Shown piece by piece: positions 17,008-26,774 of a stretch of 64,000 nucleotides of DNA; position 1 is the stretch's first letter; each line of letters opens with the position of its first letter. The DNA lies in contig JBFXDX010000001.1 of assembly GCA_050180705.1 (NCBI GenBank), positions 496,001 through 560,000 of the forward strand. The letters are read 5' to 3'. The notes beneath the pieces were generated by a model, which did no database searches, was not told the DNA's origin, and was given only the letters and a program-made list of their open reading frames with translations. Source of the stretch: SB25 sp050180705. Its GTDB lineage: Bacteria > Bacteroidota > Bacteroidia > Bacteroidales > Tenuifilaceae. Position numbers and translations under genes: made by a program.

Positions 17008-18024
17008 CTATCGTATTTTAGACGATTCCCGTACAATAAGTTGAGTTTTAAGAATTTCAGTGACAGGAGGATCCTGCTTTGTCTGTGTAATACGTCGAAT
17101 CAACTGCTCCATAGCCTTCTTTCCCATCTCATAGCCAGGCTGGCTAACTGTTGTTAAAGTTGGTTCAACCATCATTGAGGTCTGATCATCGCCAAAACCA
17201 ACAACCGATACTTCCTGTGGAATTTTTACGCCATTCCGAGTTAAGATCTTAATTGCACCCGCTGCGGTGAAATCGTTTACGGTGAATATTGAATCAAATT
17301 TCACCCCACTATCAATCAGTTTTTGTGTTTCGATTATTGCCGACTGAAACGTATCGCAATGGATAATTAAATTTTCATTGATAACTACCCCATTGTCGCG
17401 CATTGCTTTTAAATAGCCATTTAGACGATTCTGTCCAATAAGTCTATTTTGCGGCCCTGAAAAATGAACAATCTTTCTGCGACCTTGAATGATAAGGTGT
17501 TCCGTAGCCTGATATGCACCGTCAAAATCATCGATAACAATTCTATCAGAATGAATTTCCTCTATAATCCTATCAAAAAAAACTACAGGAATACCCTCGT
17601 CTTCAAATCTTTTTAAGTGAGTATAGTCATTGGTTTCTTTAGATACAGATATTATTAAACCATCTATTATACTATTCAAGAATAAATCACAGGCTATGGT
17701 CTCTCGGTTAAAATCCTCGCCAGACTGACTAATCATAACACTATAGCCATGAGCATTTGCCACCTCCTCTATTCCACTAATAACCGAGGAAAAAAAGTAA
17801 TGAACTATTTCTGGAATAATAACTCCTATAACATTGCTACGCTGACTGCGGAGACTTAATGCAATAATATTAGGTTTATAGTTATATTTCTTGGCTAAAT
17901 CATTTACCAAGCGTTTGGTTTCAACGCTAATATCGGGATGATCCTTCAATGCTCTAGAAACTGTTGACGGACTAATCCCTAACTCTCTAGCTATATCCTT
18001 AATAGTAATTTGACTCGATTTCAT
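17008..18024 (-). CDS. LacI family transcriptional regulator of the glucan locus
   Basis: 338-residue LacI-type regulator. The N-terminal helix-turn-helix ITIKDIARELGISPSTVSRALKDHP lies at about 6-30, with a hinge helix near 50-60 (KPNIIALSLRSQRSN). A periplasmic-binding-protein-like ligand domain of about 270 residues follows. It is divergently transcribed from the susC gene, and the shared 261-bp gap contains LacI-like motifs with a central CG. The classical Bacteroides sus locus is controlled by the membrane regulator SusR; a soluble LacI regulator is used here. The effector is probably an alpha-gluco-oligosaccharide, by context. Confidence 0.92.
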   Translation of the reverse strand: MKSSQITIKDIARELGISPSTVSRALKDHPDISVETKRLVNDLAKKYNYKPNIIALSLRSQRSNVIGVIIPEIVHYFFSSVISGIEEVANAHGYSVMISQSGEDFNRETIACDLFLNSIIDGLIISVSKETNDYTHLKRFEDEGIPVVFFDRIIEEIHSDRIVIDDFDGAYQATEHLIIQGRRKIVHFSGPQNRLIGQNRLNGYLKAMRDNGVVINENLIIHCDTFQSAIIETQKLIDSGVKFDSIFTVNDFTAAGAIKILTRNGVKIPQEVSVVGFGDDQTSMMVEPTLTTVSQPGYEMGKKAMEQLIRRITQTKQDPPVTEILKTQLIVRESSKIR

Positions 18025-18163
18025 AAATACAAGTATTAAAATTCCAGAAAACTTTCTATTTCAGCCGTAAAGGTGATATAAATCAACAATTAAAGCGTTT
18101 AAAAATAGTAAACAAATGCTTAACTTTTAACAGATATAAATTTAAAAAAATAAAATGTTATTT

Positions 18164-18191
18164 CAAACGTTTGCGGTTTCGTTTGCGGTTT
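18164..18191. promoter_or_regulatory. Candidate LacI-family operator and tandem 12-bp repeat
   Basis: CAAACGTTTG (18164-18173) is a perfect palindrome with the central CG typical of LacI-family operators. It overlaps two directly adjacent copies of CGTTTGCGGTTT (18168-18179 and 18180-18191). The site lies 140 bp before the regulator gene start and 95 bp before susC. A related TAAAGCGTTTAAA lies near 18092-18104. Confidence 0.55.
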
Positions 18192-18285
18192 TTTTTGACT
18201 CTTAGTCATTGATTTTTAATGAATAAAAGTTTTAATTTTTGTTAATTGGTACTGCAATTTTTAACCTAATCCTAATATTAAAAAT

Positions 18286-21225
18286 ATGAAGAAAGTTAAT
18301 TTTTTCAAGAGTTTTCTTGTCCTATTAACTTTAATTACGTATGGAAGTTTCGCCTACGGACAAAGGATTACAATTACCGGTACAATTACAGATGCTACCA
18401 ATGGTGATCCAATTCCTGGCGTTACTATACTAGTTAAAGGCACTACGCAAGGGACATCTACTGATCTGAACGGAAAATATTCGATTCAGGCAGAAATAAA
18501 CAGTTCATTGGTTATTAGTTTTGTGGGATACACCACTCAAGAAATTCCTGTGAACGGTAGAGCAGTTATTGATGTTGCTTTAGATGTAGCAACTCAATCG
18601 TTAGATGAGGTTGTTGTTATTGGTTATGGTACAGTTAAGAAAACCGATGCAACAGGTTCAGTAGTAGCAGTAAGTTCAAAAGATTTTAACAAAGGTGCTA
18701 TAACCTCACCTCAGGATCTTTTGGTAGGTAAAAGTGCCGGTGTTGTAATCACAAACTCGGGTGGTGCTCCAGGAAGTGGTGCTACTATCCGTATTCGCGG
18801 AGGATCTTCACTTAATGCCTCTAACGATCCTCTAATCGTTATCGATGGTGTACCTATAGATAATAATAATGTATCTGGAAGTTCAAACATTCTCTCATTT
18901 ATTAACCCTAATGATATCGAGAACTTTACAGTACTAAAAGATGCATCGGCAACAGCAATATATGGATCTAGAGCGTCTAACGGTGTAATTATTATTACAA
19001 CTAAAAAAGGTCAATCGGGCAAACCTATGACTATTACCTACGATGGAAAACTATCAATTTCAAGTGCAATTAAATTCTTAGATGTATACTCTGGCGATGA
19101 ACTTCGCCAAATTGCATATGATCACATTGATATCTATGATCCAGCATATTTAAACCTGCTTGGGAGTCAAAACACCAACTGGCAAAAAGAAATTTTCCGA
19201 ACATCAGTTTCTCAGGATCACAATGTAAGTGTAATGGGATCATATAAAACCATGCCTTACAGAGTGTCAATTGGACATACAGATCAAAATGGTATTTTAA
19301 AGAACACCAATATGCAGCGGCTCACAGGATCTGTAAGCCTTAACCCTACATTCCTAGATAATAGTTTAAAAGTAAATGTTAATGCAAAAGGAATGTACAC
19401 ACGGCATAATTATGGTGAAGAAGGTGCTATTAGTTCCGCTGTAAATATGGATCCAACTCAGGTTATAAAAGATGGTAATACCCTTTCTGCAGGATATTTT
19501 CAATGGGAAAATTATGGAGCTAATTTAGGCACAGCAAACCCTGTAGAACAATTAATGGAGGCAGACAATATTGCTTATGTCAAAAGATTTATTGGAAATG
19601 TTCAACTAGATTACACTATGCCATTTCTAAAAGAACTCAGCGCAAACTTAAATTTAGCAACAGATCTTACCAAGAGTGAAGGACATAATAACCGTCCAAC
19701 AACCTCTCCCTCAGTATTAACAAGTCCGCTTTTGGGTAAATTAAATAATTTTTCTGGTGAAATAAAAAATAATCTTTTAGATTTTTACTTGAATTACAAA
19801 AAGGATTTAACCCAGATTAAGAGTAAAGTTGATGTTACTGCTGGTTATTCATGGCAACATGTTGAAAGAAATAGCGATAACTATACTAGAGATTCTTATC
19901 AAACAACTGATAGTACTAAATCTAAGACCGAAAACTATATAGTTTCGTTCTTTGGTCGTATCAACTATTCATTTATGGATAGATATTTAGTAACTTTCAC
20001 AACTCGTTACGATGGATCTTCTCGTTTTTCTGAAGACAATCGTTGGGGCTTATTCCCCTCTGTAGCTCTTGCATGGAAAGTTAAAGATGAATCTTTCTTA
20101 AAAGATGTAACGCTCCTTTCCGACTTAAAAGTACGTGCAGGATGGGGTATTACAGGACAACAAGATATTTTTAACGATTATCCAGCACAAGCTAAATATA
20201 TAATTTCACAACCGGGATCATACTACTACATTGATGGAAAATATATTTCAACTCTTCGTCCAGACCCCTACGATCCTGATATTAAATGGGAAGAAACAAC
20301 AACTCAAAACATTGGATTAGATTTTGGTTTCTTAAACGACCGAATCACTGGTTCTGTTGATTTATACAAACGCACAACCGATGACCTTTTAAACAATGTA
20401 ACAACACCCACGGGTAGTAATTTCTCAAACATCTTATTAACAAACGTTGGTAGTTTAGAAAACAAAGGTGTAGAAGTTACGTTAAATTTGATTCCAATTT
20501 CTAAAAAAGACATGTCCTTGAACTTGGGATTTAACCTATCCTACAACAAAAATAAAATCACCAAACTATTACAATCTGATGACCCTGATTATATTGGAGT
20601 CCTTTATGGCGATGCAATGACTGGACAAAAACAAGTTACAAGAGTTGGACATCCTGCATATTCATTCTTTGTAAACAAACAAGTTTATGATGCAAATGGT
20701 GATCCTATTGAAGGATTATATGTAGATCTATCAGGCGAAGGAGGTACCGTAAATGGAGACAATAACGACAAATATATTTATAAAAAACCAGCACCGGACT
20801 ATTTACTTGGTTTCTCAGCTCGTTTCAATTACAAGAACTTTGATTTTTCTGCATCAACACGTGCAAGCATAGGAAACTATATGTATAACCAAGTAGCAGC
20901 AGGTGCTTCATATGATCAAATGTATCAAATTGGCTACTGGAAGAATTTCACTCGTCAATTAAATGATACTAAATTTGTTAAACGTCAGTTCACCAGTGAT
21001 TATTTTGTACAAAATGCATCATTCTTTAAACTCGACAACATTAGCGCTGGATATACTTTCAATAATATTAGCGATAAATTTAATGTTCATTTAAGTTTTA
21101 CTGTTCAAAACGTTTTAACAATTACAAAATATGATGGTTTAGATCCTGAAATAAGTAGTGGTATTGATAATAACATATACCCAAGACCTAGAACCTTTAT
21201 GTTTGGTATTAGTATAACCTATTAA
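18286..21225 (+). CDS. susC: SusC/RagA family TonB-linked outer membrane transporter
   Basis: 979-residue TonB-dependent importer for alpha-gluco-oligosaccharides, by context. It has a signal peptide (1-25, ending YGQ), then a carboxypeptidase-regulatory-like domain (about 28-105: ITGTITDATNGDPIPGVTILVKGTTQGTSTD). The SusC motif DEVVVIGYGTVKKTDATGSV follows, then a plug domain (about 120-230, with IRIRGGSSLNASNDPLIVIDGVP and SATAIYGSRASNGVIIITTKKG). A 22-strand-type barrel ends in the aromatic FGISITY. It pairs with the SusD lipoprotein encoded 19 bp downstream. It is divergent from the LacI regulator, with operator-like sequence between them. Confidence 0.95.
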   Translation: MKKVNFFKSFLVLLTLITYGSFAYGQRITITGTITDATNGDPIPGVTILVKGTTQGTSTDLNGKYSIQAEINSSLVISFVGYTTQEIPVNGRAVIDVALDVATQSLDEVVVIGYGTVKKTDATGSVVAVSSKDFNKGAITSPQDLLVGKSAGVVITNSGGAPGSGATIRIRGGSSLNASNDPLIVIDGVPIDNNNVSGSSNILSFINPNDIENFTVLKDASATAIYGSRASNGVIIITTKKGQSGKPMTITYDGKLSISSAIKFLDVYSGDELRQIAYDHIDIYDPAYLNLLGSQNTNWQKEIFRTSVSQDHNVSVMGSYKTMPYRVSIGHTDQNGILKNTNMQRLTGSVSLNPTFLDNSLKVNVNAKGMYTRHNYGEEGAISSAVNMDPTQVIKDGNTLSAGYFQWENYGANLGTANPVEQLMEADNIAYVKRFIGNVQLDYTMPFLKELSANLNLATDLTKSEGHNNRPTTSPSVLTSPLLGKLNNFSGEIKNNLLDFYLNYKKDLTQIKSKVDVTAGYSWQHVERNSDNYTRDSYQTTDSTKSKTENYIVSFFGRINYSFMDRYLVTFTTRYDGSSRFSEDNRWGLFPSVALAWKVKDESFLKDVTLLSDLKVRAGWGITGQQDIFNDYPAQAKYIISQPGSYYYIDGKYISTLRPDPYDPDIKWEETTTQNIGLDFGFLNDRITGSVDLYKRTTDDLLNNVTTPTGSNFSNILLTNVGSLENKGVEVTLNLIPISKKDMSLNLGFNLSYNKNKITKLLQSDDPDYIGVLYGDAMTGQKQVTRVGHPAYSFFVNKQVYDANGDPIEGLYVDLSGEGGTVNGDNNDKYIYKKPAPDYLLGFSARFNYKNFDFSASTRASIGNYMYNQVAAGASYDQMYQIGYWKNFTRQLNDTKFVKRQFTSDYFVQNASFFKLDNISAGYTFNNISDKFNVHLSFTVQNVLTITKYDGLDPEISSGIDNNIYPRPRTFMFGISITY

Positions 21226-21244
21226 TATTCTAATTCTATTAGAT

Positions 21245-22861
21245 ATGAAAAGAAAATTAACATTAGGAATAATTCTTTCGGCGTTAATTGTTACTTCGTG
21301 CGTCAATGACTTAGATGTAACTCCGAATGATCCCAGCACAATACTTGCTGATAATCTGAAAGGAAACCCTGCGTATACAAAACAGGTGTTAGCCAAAATA
21401 TATGCTAGCTTTATTATATCTGGACAAAGCAGCAGTTCTGATGATGCTGATATTAGTGCATCGGATGTAAACTTCTTCACCACAATGCGTGCATTATGGA
21501 ATTGTCAGGAAATATCTACAGACGAAGCCATTTGTGCATGGGGCGACGTTGGTATTGCCGATCTTAATACTCAAACATGGAGCCCTAGTAATCCATTTTT
21601 AACTGCATTATACCAACGCTTAGGATTAAGTATTACTTATGCAAATGATTTCATAAGACTAACAAAAAACAGCGACGATCCCGATATACAACGTTACTGT
21701 GCAGAAGCCCGCTTCTTAAGAGCATTAGCATACTACTGGCACATGGATCTTTTTGGGAACCCTCCATTTACAACAGAGGACGATCAGGTTGGTAAATTCT
21801 ATCCTGAACAAATAAAAAGAGCCGCCTTGTTTAACTATATTGTTACTGAATTAAAAGAAATTAGTCCAATACTTGGAGAGCCAAGATCTTCTTATCCGCA
21901 AGCAGATAAAGCAGCAGCTTGGATGCTTTTAGCAAGAACATATCTGAATGCAAAAGTATACACAGGAACCGAAAAATGGGATAGCTGCAAAATGTACTGC
22001 GATTCAGTAATTACTCTTGGCGGTTATTCTTTGGCCCAGAACTATCGTCAAAATTTCTGTGCCGATAATGATCAAAGTCCTGAAATGATCTTTGCATTTG
22101 CTCAGGATGGAATCAACATCCAAGGTTATGTTGGAACTACCTTTATTATTGAATCTAGTAGTGATTCAAAATATATTCGTGCAGAAGATTTCCACGGTTT
22201 AACATCAAATACCAACTGGAACGGAAATCGTGCTCGTAAGGATTTCTTAAACGTAATGATTGATACCATTGCAACCTATGGTAACGTAACAATACCAACT
22301 AGCGACTCCTTATTTGCAACCAGCAAGGATACTAGGGTTTTCCTAAAAAGAAAGAAAGCCTTAAACATTCCAAGTGCATCATCTAGTGGAGACTATGGTG
22401 TTGGTGTATATAAATTCACCGCAAAAAACTCGGACGGAAGTTTACCCGCTAACTACAATACAGCATATGCATGCACAGACTTTCCAATATTCCGTTTAGC
22501 AGATGCTTACTTAATGAGAGCAGAAGCGAAATACCATATTGATGGTAGTGGTTTAGATGACTTAAATTATGTAAGAGATAGAGCTTTTCAGACTGGAGAA
22601 TTTGGATCTAACACGCCAAATCACTTAACAACTATTAATGAGCAATCTATACTAAATGAACGTGGACGTGAATTTTACTATGAAGCTCAACGACGTACCG
22701 ACCTAGTTCGCCTTGGCCAATTCACGAATGGTACATACAAATGGCAATGGAAAGGTGGAATTTTTGCAGGGACTACTACAAGTAGCCACCTAAACATCTT
22801 CCCTATTCCGGGTGATGAGGTTGCTGCCAACCCAAATATTACTCAAAATCCAGAGTACTAA
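21245..22861 (+). CDS. susD: SusD/RagB family glycan-binding lipoprotein
   Basis: 538-residue surface lipoprotein. The signal peptide ends LIVTSCVND (Cys19). The N-terminal segment DLDVTPNDPSTILADN and the helical TPR-like core (EARFLRALAYYWHMDLFGNPPF) are family hallmarks. So is the C-terminal ILNERGREFYYEAQRRTDLVRLGQF, followed by the usual FPIPGDEVAANPNITQNPEY ending. It forms the lid of the SusC channel and captures the oligosaccharide. It is tightly linked to susC, and the SusE-like gene starts 19 bp downstream. Confidence 0.95.
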   Translation: MKRKLTLGIILSALIVTSCVNDLDVTPNDPSTILADNLKGNPAYTKQVLAKIYASFIISGQSSSSDDADISASDVNFFTTMRALWNCQEISTDEAICAWGDVGIADLNTQTWSPSNPFLTALYQRLGLSITYANDFIRLTKNSDDPDIQRYCAEARFLRALAYYWHMDLFGNPPFTTEDDQVGKFYPEQIKRAALFNYIVTELKEISPILGEPRSSYPQADKAAAWMLLARTYLNAKVYTGTEKWDSCKMYCDSVITLGGYSLAQNYRQNFCADNDQSPEMIFAFAQDGINIQGYVGTTFIIESSSDSKYIRAEDFHGLTSNTNWNGNRARKDFLNVMIDTIATYGNVTIPTSDSLFATSKDTRVFLKRKKALNIPSASSSGDYGVGVYKFTAKNSDGSLPANYNTAYACTDFPIFRLADAYLMRAEAKYHIDGSGLDDLNYVRDRAFQTGEFGSNTPNHLTTINEQSILNERGREFYYEAQRRTDLVRLGQFTNGTYKWQWKGGIFAGTTTSSHLNIFPIPGDEVAANPNITQNPEY

Positions 22862-22880
22862 ACCTCAAAATTAAATAACA

Positions 22881-23915
22881 ATGAATAAGAAGATATATTT
22901 ATTATTAGCATTCGTAGGATTAGTTGGCTTTTTCTCTAGTTGTGAAAAGGACGAAGACAAAGTTAAAATGTCGATTGATCCAACAGTTCCTACAATTAAG
23001 ACAATGCCCGATTTGACTCTTATAAGAGAAAATGGAACTAATACTATTGAATTTGCAGGAACTCTTGTTGATCCAGGATTTAATGCTTCAGCAACATATT
23101 TTCTTGAAGTAACTACAACCAGCGATATTTCATTCGAAGACGCTCTTATCCTTTACTCGGGGGTACAGGATACCCTAATTCAATTTACGGTTAGTGAATT
23201 AAATACTTTACTTCTAAAAAAATTTCCAGAAGATCAACTTTCTTCTGCAAATTTTAGAATTAGAGCGCAACTAACCGTTGATGCAGGTACAGGAGTATGG
23301 GGAACAAGTACAAATCCTATGGAATATTACTCACCAACAACAAATGCAAATATTACAATTTATGGGCTACCTCGATTAGACTTACTCAACTCAGGTAAAA
23401 CTCAAAAAGTTGAATCGGCATTAGGAAACGGTATTTATACAGGATATGTTAAACTTGATAAAACTAAAGCCTTCACTCTTTACGATCCAGACAATGACGT
23501 AACCTATGGTGGAGTTGGAGGTACTCTTTCTGTTAACGGTGCAGGCATAATTCCCGATGATAATGGATATTATCAACTTAACGTTGATGTAAATGCACTA
23601 ACCTACTCAACAAGTGCTTATATGATAGGTTTAGTAGGTTCTGCAACTCCTAACGGATGGGATACTCCTGATCAAAAAATGGATTACAATAGTTCCACCG
23701 GTACTTGGAGCATTACCGTAGACCTAGTTGTTGGCGAAATTAAATTCAGGAAGAATGATGGTTGGTCTTGGAATCTTGGTGGTACTGCTGATAAATTGGT
23801 ACATAATGGTGACAACATTGCTATTTCGGCTGCAGGTAATTATACCATTACATTAACTATTACCAACGATACACAAGGATCTGAGGCTGGATCTTGTAAA
23901 ATTGTTAAAAACTAA
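22881..23915 (+). CDS. SusE-like outer membrane starch-binding lipoprotein
   Basis: 344-residue lipoprotein with signal peptide ending FFSSCEKDEDK (Cys21). The acidic residues after the cysteine resemble the surface-export signal. An immunoglobulin-like SusE N-terminal domain (about 30-150: TMPDLTLIRENGTNTIEFAG) is followed by a middle domain. One C-terminal starch-binding-like module (about 225-340) contains GSATPNGWDTPDQKMDYN and IKFRKNDGWSWNLGG. In the Bacteroides system SusE binds starch at the surface without being essential. Its stop overlaps the reading frame before the next gene, whose ATG is at 23929. Confidence 0.85.
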   Translation: MNKKIYLLLAFVGLVGFFSSCEKDEDKVKMSIDPTVPTIKTMPDLTLIRENGTNTIEFAGTLVDPGFNASATYFLEVTTTSDISFEDALILYSGVQDTLIQFTVSELNTLLLKKFPEDQLSSANFRIRAQLTVDAGTGVWGTSTNPMEYYSPTTNANITIYGLPRLDLLNSGKTQKVESALGNGIYTGYVKLDKTKAFTLYDPDNDVTYGGVGGTLSVNGAGIIPDDNGYYQLNVDVNALTYSTSAYMIGLVGSATPNGWDTPDQKMDYNSSTGTWSITVDLVVGEIKFRKNDGWSWNLGGTADKLVHNGDNIAISAAGNYTITLTITNDTQGSEAGSCKIVKN

Positions 23916-23928
23916 AAAGGATTTATCC

Positions 23929-25794
23929 ATGAAAAATAATTTTTTAATCAAACTAATGAGTATTCTAGTATTTGCAGCATTTACTTTTGTTGCGTGTACT
24001 GAGGATATATCGGATAATAGACTCGATCCTAAGTTATCAACTTCTGATATAGAGAACCTTACCTCCGACTCAGTTATTGTTGTTGGATATGTTCTAGCAT
24101 CAGGTGACGGTTTTATCGAAAGAGGTGTGTGCTGGGATCTTATCGAAAATCCAACAACAAGTTCAAATAAAGTTGTTTATACTGGAAATGATTCTTCTGC
24201 TACCTTTAAAGTTATGCTTAATCAAATTGACCGTTTATCTACGTATCATGCTCGTGCATATGCAATTAACGATAATGGCACCCTCTATGGAGAGGATATC
24301 ACTATTAAAACTCCAGCGGCATTACCTGTATTAGCAGATATTGTAATGCCAACTATTGCAAATACAACCGATAACCAAATCACCGTTGCTACAGCTATAA
24401 ATATTACTGACGATGGTGGTGATGGAGATGGTCCTGATGAAACTGGCAATATAAAGTCACGTGGTGTCGTATATAGTTTATATCCAAATCCAACTGTTGA
24501 TAGTAGTAAAACTCAAGAAGGTACTGGTGCTGGAGCTTTCAATAGTTTAGCAACCAAGTTAAAAGGAAACAAAACATACTACCTAAGAGCTTATGGCCAA
24601 AATAGTGTAGGAGCTGGTTATAGCAATCAAGTTTCATTTACAACTCCAATTGCTTATGCAACCTGTAGTACGTTCGACCCAAGCAATGTAGCCAAAACAA
24701 CAGTTACCTTTAAAGGTAAAATAAATTACGACGGAGGTGGAACTGTTTCTGATCAAGGTTTCTGCTATGGATTGTCAGAAAATCCAACAATTGCAGATAC
24801 AAAGATTTCTGTTACTCCTGTTAAGGATACCATAACTACAGATATTACGGGGTTGAGTATTTATACTATATATTATGTTCGTGCATATGTTACTAACGAA
24901 AAAGGCACAAACTATGGCGAAGGTAAATCATTTACTACCCTACCCGACATAACTAAATTTTGGGTTGTTGGATCAAACAATGGTTGGGACAATAGTGATA
25001 ATGCTCCTTACATTGAATCAACTGCAACTGATCCTGAAGCTCAAGGCTATGTATATTTCCCTGCTTCCGGTGAATTTAAGTTAACTACAGATCATAGTTG
25101 GGATAATACTCATACTTTCGGTGATAACGGTTCTGGCGCATTAACAAATCCTGGAAATAATATTACTATATCTACAGCAGGATACTATTTAATTAAAGCC
25201 AACCTTACCAATATGTCCTATTCACGCACACTTACAACCTGGGGTGTTATAGGTAGTTTTGCGGCTAGTAATTGGGGATCTCAAATTGATATGACCTATA
25301 ATCCAACTCTTCAAGTGTTCTCTCTCTCGTTATCTTTAGTACAAGATAACGAATATAAATTCAGAGGAACATCCGATTGGAGTATTAATTATGGAAGTTC
25401 TGCCGCTGATGGAACAACCTTAAATGCAGGAGGTGACAATATAAAAGTAAGTACAACTGGTGACTATGCTATCACATTAGACTTAAGTCATCCTAATGCA
25501 TACACCTATAGTGCAAATAGATGGGGTGTAATTGGAGGATTTAATAATTGGGAATCGTCTGCTGCTATGACTTGGGATGCAACCAACAAGGTATTTACTA
25601 CTACTATTACAACCTCGGCGGAAAATACAGAATTCAAATTCAGAGCCAATGATGGATGGGATGTTAATTTTGGAGGAAGCCTTAGCGCTCTAACGCAAGG
25701 TGGCGATAATATAGTAATACCTACAATTGGAACTTACAAAGTAACTCTTGATCCTTGGAACAAGATCGGAACTGTAACTTCTATTGTAAAGTAA
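23929..25794 (+). CDS. SusF-like lipoprotein with three starch-binding-like modules
   Basis: 621 residues from the ATG at 23929; an in-frame start nine codons earlier overlaps the previous gene and is rejected. The lipoprotein signal peptide ends FVACTEDISDN (Cys about 24). Fibronectin-like domains occupy about 30-345, with recurrent RGVCWD, YLRAYGQNSVG and YYVRAYVTNEKG. Three consecutive SusE/SusF-type carbohydrate-binding modules follow, starting at WVVGSNNGWDNS, WGVIGSFAASNWGS and WGVIGGFNNWESS. Two of these carry KFR-aromatic motifs like the SusE module. A multivalent surface binding protein is implied. It is the last gene of the susCDEF-like unit before the terminator at 25810-25839. Confidence 0.85.
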   Translation: MKNNFLIKLMSILVFAAFTFVACTEDISDNRLDPKLSTSDIENLTSDSVIVVGYVLASGDGFIERGVCWDLIENPTTSSNKVVYTGNDSSATFKVMLNQIDRLSTYHARAYAINDNGTLYGEDITIKTPAALPVLADIVMPTIANTTDNQITVATAINITDDGGDGDGPDETGNIKSRGVVYSLYPNPTVDSSKTQEGTGAGAFNSLATKLKGNKTYYLRAYGQNSVGAGYSNQVSFTTPIAYATCSTFDPSNVAKTTVTFKGKINYDGGGTVSDQGFCYGLSENPTIADTKISVTPVKDTITTDITGLSIYTIYYVRAYVTNEKGTNYGEGKSFTTLPDITKFWVVGSNNGWDNSDNAPYIESTATDPEAQGYVYFPASGEFKLTTDHSWDNTHTFGDNGSGALTNPGNNITISTAGYYLIKANLTNMSYSRTLTTWGVIGSFAASNWGSQIDMTYNPTLQVFSLSLSLVQDNEYKFRGTSDWSINYGSSAADGTTLNAGGDNIKVSTTGDYAITLDLSHPNAYTYSANRWGVIGGFNNWESSAAMTWDATNKVFTTTITTSAENTEFKFRANDGWDVNFGGSLSALTQGGDNIVIPTIGTYKVTLDPWNKIGTVTSIVK

Positions 25795-25809
25795 TATTGA
25801 CTAAACATG

Positions 25810-25839
25810 TAAAGGCTGTCTCGTAAGGGACAGCCTTTA
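25810..25839 (+). terminator. Terminator after the susCDEF-like genes
   Basis: AAAGGCTGTC (25811-25820) pairs with GACAGCCTTT (25829-25838) and is followed by ATTTTAT. The esterase gene starts 16 bp later, so read-through or a separate promoter must serve the last two genes. Confidence 0.85.
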
Positions 25840-25853
25840 TTTTATCAGATTAT

Positions 25854-26756
25854 ATGAAATTTATATCACTAGCAATACTATTACTATTCTTATCGTGTAA
25901 TAAAATCGATAAGGATTTACCACAACCTATTACAGGTAAAATAATTCGTTTTGGTAACTTTAAATCATCCTATGTCAAATCTCGTAATATTGATGTATGG
26001 ATACCTGAAAATTACTCAAAGGACAAAAGGTACGCAGTTATTTACATGCACGATGGACAAATGCTTTTCGATAGCACTTTGACATGGAACAAGCAAGAAT
26101 GGAAGGTAGATGAATCTGTAACTGATCTAATTAAAAAGGATAGTATAAAAGAATGCATTATTGTTGGAATATGGAATGATGAAGAAAATCGTTTCCGGGA
26201 TTATTTGCCTCAAAAACCCATTGAAACAATTGACTCTGTTCAGTTAAAATCGCTCTTCAATATTCCAACAATGTTTACTTTCAACGCCGATAATTACCTA
26301 CAGTTCATAACAAAAGAACTTAAGCCTTTTATAGATAAGAATTTCTCTACATTTCCAGACTTAAACAACACGTATATCATGGGTTCAAGCATGGGTGGAT
26401 TAATATCTATTTATGCAATCTGTGAATATCCTAATATATTTGGTGGTGCAGCCTGCCTGTCAACCCATTGGACTGGCATAGTAAATTATAATACAGTTAT
26501 TCCAAACGCTTTTTATAACTATATTACGCACAATCTACCAAGTCCATCAACACATAAAATTTATTTCGATTATGGCACCAAAACGTTAGACGGCCTTTAT
26601 AAACCATATCAATTATCCGTTGATAGTATTATGCTGAAAAAAGGTTTTAGTAGTAGTAATTGGATTACAATTGAATTCAAAGGCGATGATCATTCCGAAC
26701 GATCTTGGGCAAGAAGGCTTAAAACACCTTTAAGATTTTTACTTAGCAAACAATAA
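25854..26756 (+). CDS. Putative esterase lipoprotein (alpha/beta hydrolase, PF00756-like)
   Basis: 300-residue hydrolase. The signal peptide ends LLLFLSCNK (Cys15), predicting a lipoprotein. The esterase core includes VWIPENYSKDKRYAVIYMHDGQ, the nucleophile elbow GSSMGG (Ser near 180), an Asp in YFDYGTKTLDG and a terminal His in KGDDHSERSW. These complete a Ser-Asp-His triad as in IroE/esterase D relatives. Its position between starch-binding lipoproteins and the amylase suggests deacylation of glycan or processing of decorated substrates. That is inference; the family also cleaves siderophores and other esters. Confidence 0.85.
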   Translation: MKFISLAILLLFLSCNKIDKDLPQPITGKIIRFGNFKSSYVKSRNIDVWIPENYSKDKRYAVIYMHDGQMLFDSTLTWNKQEWKVDESVTDLIKKDSIKECIIVGIWNDEENRFRDYLPQKPIETIDSVQLKSLFNIPTMFTFNADNYLQFITKELKPFIDKNFSTFPDLNNTYIMGSSMGGLISIYAICEYPNIFGGAACLSTHWTGIVNYNTVIPNAFYNYITHNLPSPSTHKIYFDYGTKTLDGLYKPYQLSVDSIMLKKGFSSSNWITIEFKGDDHSERSWARRLKTPLRFLLSKQ

Positions 26757-26774
26757 TTTTCAACATCATATATC

